This document shows, piece by piece, positions 1 through 5,842 of a DNA stretch of 5,842 bases. Location: contig JAIRUG010000027.1 in assembly GCA_031254535.1 (NCBI GenBank), positions 1 to 5,842 of the forward strand, written 5' to 3'. Source of the DNA: Rickettsia sp. Lineage in GTDB: Bacteria > Pseudomonadota > Alphaproteobacteria > Rickettsiales > Rickettsiaceae. How positions within the stretch are numbered: the first letter of the stretch is position 1; the number at the start of each line of letters is the position of its first letter. Below the pieces are notes generated by a model. That model saw nothing but the letters and a program-made list of their open reading frames with translations, was not told the DNA's origin and searched no databases. The translations under genes and the position numbers were made by a program.

Positions 1-192
1 GAAAGTAAAAGATTTAATAGAGTCAGTGGGCTGTAAGATCTTTTTTTACCAACATATTCACCAGATTTGAACCCAATAGAGCATTACTGGTTTAAAATTA
101 AGCAGCAGAGCAGGAAAACTGCTGGTAATTTCTCTGATTTCTTTCAGGCAGTTTGGGCAGCATTAACTGATGTTGCCATATTATCTGGTTAA
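1..192 (+). pseudogene. IS630-family transposase, C-terminal fragment with frameshift
   Basis: This is the C-terminal part of a DDE transposase that catalyses cut-and-paste movement of an IS630-type element. From position 46 to the TAA at 190-192 the frame reads LPTYSPDLNPIEHYWFKIK and onward, the family signature around the third catalytic residue; the glutamate codon is 79-81. The preceding residues (KVKDLIESVGCKI) are read from position 2 in another frame, which would stop at the TGA at 68-70, while the downstream frame has a TAA at 34-36. The two join by a one-base backward shift in the seven-T run at 41-47, giving a sensible CKIFFLPTYSPDLNP. The shift could be a homopolymer indel (pseudogene) or a programmed -1 shift, which some IS families use. 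The window edge cuts the 5' part, so upstream integrity is unknown. The family call is confident from the motif; inactivity is inferred. Confidence 0.8.
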
Positions 193-195
193 GCT

Positions 196-605
196 ATACC
201 TTGCATAATACGACATATTGATACAATCACAGCAGCAGTGATACCTATTTCAGCATAAGTTGGTAAATTAGCAATGATAAGACAAGAAATTGCCATCATA
301 AAAGTGGTGATAACAACTGTTGCTTTACGCCCTATATTATCACCAATTCATCCAAAAACTAATCCCCCTATAGGTCTCAATAAATATGTGGCACAAAAAG
401 TAAAAGCTAAAAGTAATTGTGCTGCATGTGGGGCATATTTTGGGAAAAAAAGTTCATTAAGAACTACCGCCATATGTACATAGAGCATCAGATCAAAATA
501 CTCCAGGAATGTACCGATTGAGAGTAACCAGACAGCCTCTTTTTGTTTTCTAGTTAGATTAGTTTGAATATGCAATCCTTTTTCTTGTATCAATAATCTG
601 CTCAT
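196..605 (-). pseudogene. proP: truncated ProP-like MFS transporter (metabolite:H+ symporter family)
   Basis: This is the N-terminal remnant of an inner-membrane proton symporter of the ProP (proline/betaine) type. The stretch GTFLEYFDLMLYVHMAVVLN is a typical first membrane segment of this family, and ATYLLRPIGGLVFG is the end of the second. The frame opens at the ATG at 603-605 and meets a TGA at 348-350. In the same frame beyond it, IGDNIGRKATVVITTFMM continues to about position 196, so the stop falls within the conserved loop 2-3 motif (G-x-x-x-D-x-x-G-R-K). Similarity ends after RIMQGIA, where IS630-type sequence begins. Only about 136 of the 400 or more codons usual for the family remain, so no functional transporter is expected. 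The start overlaps the 3' end of the carboxypeptidase gene by 47 bases and lacks a clear Shine-Dalgarno sequence; the true ancestral start may be slightly downstream. The substrate cannot be told from this piece; Rickettsiales carry several such paralogues. Confidence 0.85.
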
Positions 606-1467
606 TTTTGCTTTTTGCTGTCAATTTATTAGCCATTGTCTTATTACTGTTAGGTTTATCAAAATATGTATCTAATAGTTTTACCATTTGCAGATTTCTA
701 GATTCAGAAGATCTGCCACCAGTAACAACAGCAACCAAAGATTTATTTTTTCTAGTTGCAGCAGTAATCAAATTATAGCCGGCAGGAATGGTATAGCCAG
801 TTTTTAACCCTTCAGCTCCTTCGTAAATTTCATTTACCTTATTATGTCCTCGTACAATATTACCTCTAAAAATAAAATTATTTCTAGAGAAATAACTATA
901 ATATTTGGGGAAATCTCGCTTAATAGCTATAGATAATTTAGCAAGATCCCGAGCGGTAGTTTTTTGACAAGGATGATGCCATCCAGAAGCATTTTTAAAA
1001 TAAGTATCTTTCATACCAAGCTGATGTGCCCGAATAGTCATCAACTGAGCAAATTTTTCCTCACTGCCTTTGATATTTTCAGCTACGACCATAGCCGCAT
1101 CGTTTGCAGATTTAACAATTAGGGCTAAAATAGTGTCTCTTACAGTAATAGATTCTTTCGCTCTAAGACCTAGCTTACAGGGCAACATTCTCTCTGCGTT
1201 TTTTGAAACATATAATTTTTGATTCATTGATAATCTGCCAGATTCTAGTGCTTCAAATAATAAATACAAGGTCATTAGTTTTGTCAATGAAGCCGGATAT
1301 ATTTTAGTAGTAGAATTTTTATCATGTAATATTCTACCGGTATTGTAATCTACGACAAGACTTGTCTGAGTTGGGAAAGATATATGTTTTTTTGCAGCAT
1401 AAGCAGGATAGGAGCTTATATTGAATATTATTATACAGGAAAAAAATAGCAATAATCGCATTAGCAT
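559..1467 (-). CDS. dacF: D-alanyl-D-alanine carboxypeptidase, peptidase S11 (DacF-like)
   Basis: This penicillin-binding-protein-type serine carboxypeptidase removes the terminal D-alanine from peptidoglycan pentapeptides in the periplasm, limiting cross-linking. All three active-site motifs are present in order: SLTK at residues 60-63 (nucleophile S60, base K63), SAN at 120-122 and KTG at 222-224. The region NASGWHHPCQKTTARDLAKL (159-178) is also typical of the family. Residues 1-24 form a signal peptide (MLMRLLLFFSCIIIFN core, likely cleavage after AYA). At 302 residues it is shorter than E. coli PBP5 or Bacillus DacF (about 390-400) and lacks the C-terminal beta domain and amphipathic anchor, so it is probably soluble in the periplasm or held by an uncleaved signal. 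The start at 1467 precedes the signal peptide directly; a second in-frame ATG lies two codons later (1459-1461), and neither has a strong Shine-Dalgarno sequence. It is 124 bp downstream of the AsmA-family gene and appears intact. Confidence 0.93.
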   Translation of the reverse strand: MLMRLLLFFSCIIIFNISSYPAYAAKKHISFPTQTSLVVDYNTGRILHDKNSTTKIYPASLTKLMTLYLLFEALESGRLSMNQKLYVSKNAERMLPCKLGLRAKESITVRDTILALIVKSANDAAMVVAENIKGSEEKFAQLMTIRAHQLGMKDTYFKNASGWHHPCQKTTARDLAKLSIAIKRDFPKYYSYFSRNNFIFRGNIVRGHNKVNEIYEGAEGLKTGYTIPAGYNLITAATRKNKSLVAVVTGGRSSESRNLQMVKLLDTYFDKPNSNKTMANKLTAKSKNEQIIDTRKRIAYSN

Positions 1468-1508
1468 AATTCTATGTTTTAGGAATCTTCTTGTTAAAAT
1501 AGAACAAT

Positions 1509-1514
1509 ATTATA
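1509..1514 (-). promoter_or_regulatory. candidate -10 element upstream of the carboxypeptidase gene
   Basis: On the minus strand this reads TATAAT, a perfect sigma-70-type -10 box, 41 bases before the ATG at 1465-1467. No good -35 hexamer lies at 16-18 bp. In sequence this AT-rich a perfect hexamer can arise by chance, so this is only a suggestion that the gene can be transcribed separately from the AsmA-family gene. Confidence 0.3.
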
Positions 1515-1591
1515 AGTTATAGCAAGATTAAAATATAGTTAAGATAAAAAAATTATCCCAAACTGTAATTCTTAAAAATTTTAAATAACAT

Positions 1592-4207
1592 TTATTGTTT
1601 TGTAGCTGTAGATTTTCTTTCGTTCTCTAAAGCCTTTCTTAGTTCAGTTTCATCTAATGTTTTTATAAGATCTAATATAGTGCCTGATGTTTTTATTTTA
1701 AGACTTATAGGAGTATTTTGGTTACTAGAGTCGTTTAAATTAGGGTTTAAGTCTGCTATATAGAAAGATAATATTGAAGATAATGCTATGTCCCAATTAT
1801 ATATATTTACAACTGATGATGCAGACCCACTACTATACTTCGTATTAAATACTATGTCTTTTATTGTAACTATGCCATTTTTTAACTGAACGTTGCCATG
1901 CAAACTATCCAATTCAGTTTGCCCTTGATACATAGCGTGGGCTAAATCCTCTTTTAAATATTTCAAATTATAATCTTTATTATTAATTTTTTCTATAAAT
2001 GAATCAATGGAAAAATTACTGATCTTAGCATTTTTTACTACAAAGTCTGATTGAGTGTTAAGCTCATACAATAATTCTTTCAAACTATTACCATTAGTGG
2101 CAATTGCTCCATTTACGCTCATTCTACCATAATTGTCCAGTAACCATTTCGGCAAAATATTAGATAATTGAGCTAAATCAATAGAATTCAGTGCATAAAC
2201 AAAATTTAGAGTATAAGGAGCTAATAGAATATTACCTTCTGCTTTTAATTTACCCAAAAGTAGATTTGCTTCAAGGTTACTAATCTTAAATAAAGTATTA
2301 TTATTTGCTAAGGCAAGTTTTAAATTTTGCAACACTAGATCACCTTGTGTTATTTTTGATAATACACAATTTAATTTTAACTCTATTTTTTCTAAATCAA
2401 ATTCATTCAATAATTTATTTCGTAGATTAAGTAAAGATTCAGGAGTTAAAGAATTAACATTAAGAGACCCATCATTTATTGTAACTTTCAATTGTGGTTT
2501 GATATTATTTGCTAATAAATTGGCACTAAGATTGATGTAATCATTATTGGTTCTTATATCAAGATTACTAATTTCAATATTACCTGGTGAAATATTTGCT
2601 AATATATATGCTTTACCAAATGAATTATTTCCCATAAATATATCATTGATCGTGATATCAAAATTACCTAAATAATCAACTGTCCTAATGGGAATATATT
2701 TAGCTAAATATGATTCATCTTTCATATTTTCTGACAAACTTTTGGCAAATTTCACCATTGGTGAGATTATTGGATAATCTTCCCTATTTAAATCTATCGA
2801 AGAAAAGTCAAGAATAGCTATAAAATGCGGCATAGAACCAATAAATCTAGCCGTAATATTACCCGTAACTTTAGTGTTTTCAGTTTTTAGCATAAGGTTT
2901 TGTAAATATATATCTATTAAAGTTAGTTTTAAATCTGAAGATAAAATAAAAGCTGTAGGCTTTTCACTCACTGCTTGTTGGTAACCTAACGTATTCAATA
3001 TAGAATCAAGGTCATTATGTTGCAGATAAATTGTGCCATCAAATATACTTCGTACTGAGTTTTGAGTTACATTGCCTATAAATTGAAAATTTCCTCCGGA
3101 TTTTATTGTACCAGAGAAATCATTAACCACTAATACCCCTTTGTCTAAATTAAGCAAAATTTTAGTATTATTTAATACCTCATCATTACCTAATATTATT
3201 TGATCAACTAAAATATTGGTTATGATTGATTTATTATCAAAGAGAAACCTTAACCCAAAGACCGAATTGCTAAATTGTTTAATATTATTTGATGGAGTAA
3301 TCAGCGATTTTGCGTCTATCTTAGGAAAATATAATTTTATTATACTAGTGACACCGTCGCTTTTATTCAAATATATTGAACCGTTGCCTGCTAGTGAATT
3401 AGAATCTATAGTTATATTTTCTAGCTTAAGTAATTGTGGAGTAGGCAAAATATCAAATTTTATATTTATCTTTTCATTCGGATTAAATCTTCTAAATAAA
3501 AAATCTAAATCTGGTATAAGAATATGTAATATATCAGCTAAATTTTGAATTAAATATTCTGCTTTGCCATTTATCAGTTTAGAGTCTATATAGGTTTCTA
3601 ACAGGTGAAAATTATAGTCATCGTTAGCGATAGTAAGGTCAAAATTTGTTTGATTGCCCTTTCTTTCAAAAAATCCAGACAATTTTCCTACATACCCCCC
3701 ATCTCCTGTGAATGAGGTGCTATTAGAAATAGAGCTATTTTTAAATAAAGAGCAGTTATTTAAAGTAATAATGGGTTGTTTATTTCTATTTAGAATAGTC
3801 AGATTTCTAATATCAAAATTTATATCGATTATACCATTGATTATGAAAGAGCTAACTATCCTATCATGGTTTATAATGTCAAAATCTTGTTCATCTGAAT
3901 ATATTGTAGCATTATACATGGTTACAGCACTAATTCTTGGTCTGAGAATTAATAATGACCATGGGGCAAAGTGAATTTCTATATTTTCTAATTCTATTCT
4001 TCCATCTTCTTTTATCTGATCAATAGTCAAATAAGGTACAGGAAATTTAGTTATTTTTATGTTCTTTAGATTTTGAGGAGAAATTTTTAATTCATTGACA
4101 AAACTATTACTGACAGAATTATAGTCAACAAAGTTTACAGCGGTTAACATAGCACATACTAACAATGAAATTGCAATGATAGTAAATATAATTATTTTTC
4201 TTATCAT
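1592..4207 (-). CDS. AsmA-family envelope protein
   Basis: This large AsmA-like protein is anchored in the inner membrane and projects into the periplasm; relatives (AsmA, YhdP, TamB) are linked to outer-membrane assembly and phospholipid transport to the outer membrane. The 871-residue frame is uninterrupted. Residues 5-24 form one hydrophobic N-terminal segment. The following region (NFVDYNS, then PVPYLTIDQIK and IEIHFAPWSLLILRPRIS) matches the usual AsmA N-terminal pattern. The long middle consists of alternating beta-strand-like stretches. About residues 762-848 resemble the AsmA C-terminal module (GQTELDSLHGNVQLKNGIVT, then ISLKIKTSGTILDLI). The tail is charged (ELRKALENERKSTATKQ). Composition is strongly asparagine/isoleucine-rich, as expected of an AT-rich genome. 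A GGA nine bases before the ATG (4217-4219) is a weak Shine-Dalgarno sequence. The sequence LLVC near residue 18 is not a proper lipobox. The family call rests on overall pattern, and the specific paralogue is unknown. Confidence 0.85.
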   Translation of the reverse strand: MIRKIIIFTIIAISLLVCAMLTAVNFVDYNSVSNSFVNELKISPQNLKNIKITKFPVPYLTIDQIKEDGRIELENIEIHFAPWSLLILRPRISAVTMYNATIYSDEQDFDIINHDRIVSSFIINGIIDINFDIRNLTILNRNKQPIITLNNCSLFKNSSISNSTSFTGDGGYVGKLSGFFERKGNQTNFDLTIANDDYNFHLLETYIDSKLINGKAEYLIQNLADILHILIPDLDFLFRRFNPNEKINIKFDILPTPQLLKLENITIDSNSLAGNGSIYLNKSDGVTSIIKLYFPKIDAKSLITPSNNIKQFSNSVFGLRFLFDNKSIITNILVDQIILGNDEVLNNTKILLNLDKGVLVVNDFSGTIKSGGNFQFIGNVTQNSVRSIFDGTIYLQHNDLDSILNTLGYQQAVSEKPTAFILSSDLKLTLIDIYLQNLMLKTENTKVTGNITARFIGSMPHFIAILDFSSIDLNREDYPIISPMVKFAKSLSENMKDESYLAKYIPIRTVDYLGNFDITINDIFMGNNSFGKAYILANISPGNIEISNLDIRTNNDYINLSANLLANNIKPQLKVTINDGSLNVNSLTPESLLNLRNKLLNEFDLEKIELKLNCVLSKITQGDLVLQNLKLALANNNTLFKISNLEANLLLGKLKAEGNILLAPYTLNFVYALNSIDLAQLSNILPKWLLDNYGRMSVNGAIATNGNSLKELLYELNTQSDFVVKNAKISNFSIDSFIEKINNKDYNLKYLKEDLAHAMYQGQTELDSLHGNVQLKNGIVTIKDIVFNTKYSSGSASSVVNIYNWDIALSSILSFYIADLNPNLNDSSNQNTPISLKIKTSGTILDLIKTLDETELRKALENERKSTATKQ

Positions 4208-4260
4208 AAAAGATTATCCAATATCCAATATTATTAGGTATATATTAAAAACATTAAAAA

Positions 4261-4409
4261 TAAATAACGCGAGTTGCCAATTAAACCATCATTGCGAGGA
4301 GTCGCTTTGTGGCGACGAAGCAATCCAAAAATTAGAATAAATCTGGATTGCTTCGTCGTGTTTACACACTCCTAGCAATGACGGTTTAATTGGCAACTCG
4401 CATTATTTA
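4261..4409. repeat. 149-bp nested palindrome, Rickettsia palindromic element-like
   Basis: The outer arms 4261-4302 and 4368-4409 are inverted copies matching at 39 of 42 positions (mismatches at arm positions 8, 28 and 36). A central stem pairs 4315-4327 with 4344-4356, 13 perfect base pairs around a 16-base loop. Between outer and central stems each arm holds its own small self-complementary stretch: GTCGC/GCGAC at 4301-4305 and 4312-4316 on the left, and GTGT/ACAC within 4358-4367 on the right. Transcribed RNA or extruded DNA could therefore fold as one long hairpin or a three-lobed cruciform. The core (CATTGCGAGGAG and GACGAAGCAATCC) resembles a repeat I recall as dispersed in Rickettsia genomes, and the length fits known palindromic elements there; subtype assignment needs a search. 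It occupies most of the gap before the AsmA-family gene and provides the 3' end of the ATPase frame. There is no following T-run, so it does not look like a simple terminator. Confidence 0.85.
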
Positions 4410-5569
4410 GGCTAGTCCATACATAATGTCCCCATAGCATATCAAAAAATTCCTGAACCGGCCAAATGTGAACTTCTTTTTTATCTATAGTTGCTATGCG
4501 TTTTTTCTTTTCTAGGCAAATAACATACAGTTTAAACTCATGTTCCCTGCCAAATTCTAATAATCCCTTTAAATGATTTTTTTGTATAGAAGATGAAATC
4601 TTAACTTCAAAAGCATTATCCTGCACGATAAAATCGACTTCAAGCCCTTCTTTTGTTCGCCAATAAAATATTTGATCTCTTTTATCACATAAATATTTAT
4701 AAGCCATAAGTTCTAAAAAGATATAATGTTCAAAGGCTTTACCAGCTTCAGAACCAATCATTTCCTTATATTCATACCTTCTTAAATAATTTGCAAGCCC
4801 AGTATCAAAAAGATAGAATTTTGGTGTTTCTGTTATAATTTGTCGCTTGGTGTGCGATTTGTACGGATATAGATGGTATCCCAAATACATGTCCTCTAAT
4901 ATTTCAAAATATGTCCTGACAGTTTTTGCATCAACTCCACAAATCTCTTGCAATATTGCTAAAATTTATCATTTCACCATTAGAAATGCCTATAACTTCT
5001 AAAAACCTTACAAAAGCCTCTCTCTTTCTTAGATTTGCTTCAAACTGAACCTCAGGCAAAATGTAATCAAATAAGTAAGATGCTAAAAACTTATGAATTA
5101 TCTCAGAAGCTAAATAATGACTTGGCACAAGACCATGATTAAAAATTTTACGCCAATTAAGTTCCTTAAGTTCAGAGTAACATAAAGGTAAAAATATATA
5201 CCTCCATGCTCTTCCTCCCAGAAGATTAGCACCAGTCGATTTTAAACGCCTTGCACTTGATCCACATAGAATAAATTGCAGAGATTTATTTGATTCTATT
5301 AAATGATGTACTTCATCAAGAAGCAATGGTACCTTTTGCACTTCATCTATTATAACAGTAGATAGTTTGTCCTGAGATTAAATTTCTTGTCGCAGACGCT
5401 CAGGATTCTTAGAATATACCTGATACTCATTAGCTTGTAATAAATCTAGATAGAGACTATCTTGAAATTGTTCTTTTAAGTAAGTTGATTTGCCAGCTTT
5501 ACGTGCCCCCCATAGAAAACAAGATTGACCTGCTGGTAATGTTAAATTTAAATATCTTTTAATATGCAT
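4372..5569 (-). pseudogene. AAA-type ATPase with DUF4143 C-terminal domain, broken by stop and frameshift
   Basis: This family couples an N-terminal P-loop ATPase to a C-terminal DUF4143 region with nuclease-like features; its physiological role is unsettled and members are often mobile or decaying. Removing one base gives a continuous 398-codon frame, a usual family length. Visible in order: Walker A GARKAGKST (residues 21-29); an in-frame TAA at codon 64 (5378-5380, possibly from TTA); Walker B TVIIDEVQKVP with D75 and E76; then ILCGSSARRLKSTGANLLGGR. A single extra A at plus-strand 4941-4943 shifts the frame, since GATTTGTGG should read GAT TGT GGA to join SNIARD to CGVDAKTVRTYFEILED. Next come KFYLFDTGLANYLRR, then E..VDFIVQ and FEVKIS, resembling a PD-(D/E)XK pattern. 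The last 11 residues (NNASCQLNRHC) and the stop come from the palindrome. The separate open pieces (5378-5569, 4931-5341, 4372-4953) lack one complete ATPase core, so function is unlikely unless the breaks are sequencing errors. Confidence 0.88.
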
Positions 5570-5578
5570 AGAATATAT

Positions 5579-5592
5579 TCCTGATAAATCAG
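5579..5592 (-). promoter_or_regulatory. Shine-Dalgarno sequence overlapping a small leader hairpin
   Basis: On the minus strand AGGA (5579-5582) lies nine bases before the ATG at 5567-5569, supporting that start for the ATPase pseudogene. The inverted repeat CTGAT-TT-ATCAG (5581-5592) sits immediately upstream and shares two bases with it. The stem is short and its loop is only two bases, so any effect on translation or operator role is speculative. Confidence 0.4.
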
Positions 5593-5602
5593 ATATTTAG
5601 GG

Positions 5603-5631
5603 ATTATATTCTTTATAAATCTATTTGTCTT
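5603..5631 (-). promoter_or_regulatory. candidate sigma-70 promoter for the ATPase pseudogene
   Basis: On the minus strand AAGACA (5626-5631, four of six matches to TTGACA) is followed after exactly 17 bases by a perfect TATAAT (5603-5608). This places transcription start some 25 bases before the ATG at 5569, with the leader carrying the small inverted repeat and AGGA. Spacing and position are good, but AT-rich background makes chance matches common. Confidence 0.42.
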
Positions 5632-5842
5632 CTATTTTTTAGGTTCTGCGAACAAAATTTTAATTATTCTATTTATGACTCTGTTTAGCTGCTAATAAAC
5701 ATGATTTTCTTGAAATACCTTCAAAAATGGGACCGTTGAAAGATAAAAATTTGCTCTAATTTCAAAAAAAAGAAACAAAATCTTTTGTCTAAAAAATTAC
5801 AAAAAAAATCATCAACTCTAATATTTTTAAAAGATTGCAATT
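5632..5842 (-). other. T-rich edge region with weak coding hints
   Basis: No recognisable gene is seen here. On the minus strand one frame is open from the window edge to a TGA at 5721-5723 (39 codons, phenylalanine-rich because of T-runs, ending IFIFQRSHF). A different frame is open between stops at 5756-5758 and 5669-5671 and ends with FNGPIFEGISRKSCLLAAKQ, whose composition looks more protein-like. A single-base shift in the T-rich tract could join the two as the tail of a degraded gene entering from the right. I could not match either to a family, and non-coding sequence is equally likely. Confidence 0.2.

Noticed and set aside
274..483. A 69-codon plus-strand frame.
   Set aside because: It is antisense to recognisable MFS sequence, and its peptide matches nothing.
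1560..1610. Possible terminator after the AsmA-family gene.
   Set aside because: Only very short AT-only inverted repeats are present, one spanning the stop codon itself, with no stable stem before a T-run.
3216..3974. Open frames of about 110 and 106 codons on the plus strand.
   Set aside because: They lie wholly within the intact AsmA-family gene on the other strand and show no domain or Shine-Dalgarno sequence; they are antisense shadows.
4151..4159. Possible lipobox cysteine (LLVC) in the AsmA-family N-terminus.
   Set aside because: The residues before Cys18 do not fit a lipobox, which needs a small residue such as Ala or Gly just before the cysteine; the segment reads as a simple membrane anchor.
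4261..4409. CRISPR or tRNA-like interpretation of the three-lobed palindrome.
   Set aside because: There are no direct repeats with spacers, and no anticodon arm, T-loop or acceptor features; the symmetry is that of a single inverted repeat.
5762..5788. Possible intrinsic terminator on the minus strand (ACAAAA-GA-TTTTGT followed by a T-run).
   Set aside because: The stem is six base pairs with one G-C pair and a two-base loop, too weak to separate from the AT-rich background.

Overview
The base composition (very AT-rich), isoleucine/asparagine-rich proteins, decaying genes, an IS630-type transposase remnant and a long palindromic repeat that supplies the end of a reading frame all suggest a Rickettsia or close relative in the Rickettsiales. 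This is inferred from recognised protein families and repeat style; no search was run. All recognisable chromosomal genes lie on the minus strand; only the transposase fragment at the left edge is on the plus strand.

Layout, left to right. Positions 1-192 hold the C-terminal end of an IS630-family transposase (plus strand), which needs a frameshift at a run of seven T. It abuts, within a few bases, a truncated ProP-like major facilitator gene (about 196-605, minus). That gene has lost everything after about codon 136 and also carries an in-frame TGA inside the conserved loop 2-3 motif. Positions 559-1467 (minus) are an intact short D-alanyl-D-alanine carboxypeptidase (peptidase S11, DacF-like), whose 3' end overlaps the transporter start by 47 bases. 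Positions 1592-4207 (minus) are an intact 871-residue AsmA-family envelope protein.

Positions 4261-4409 are a 149-bp near-perfect palindrome with smaller hairpins inside its arms, resembling a Rickettsia palindromic element. It supplies the last 11 codons and stop of the next gene. Positions 4372-5569 (minus) are a broken AAA-type ATPase with a DUF4143 C-terminal region, carrying one in-frame stop and one single-base insertion but otherwise nearly complete. Positions 5570-5842 contain a plausible promoter, 5' leader hairpin and Shine-Dalgarno sequence for this pseudogene, then T-rich sequence with only weak coding hints.

The intact genes are two envelope functions: peptidoglycan trimming (DacF) and an AsmA protein of the family linked to outer-membrane lipid homeostasis. 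They share orientation but are separated by 124 bp with its own candidate -10, so they need not be one operon. The flanks look like sites of genome reduction: an IS insertion or deletion ended the transporter, and the ATPase is decaying by point mutation and a small insertion. I found no convincing previously undescribed system; the nested palindrome forming the end of a coding frame is the most interesting structure.
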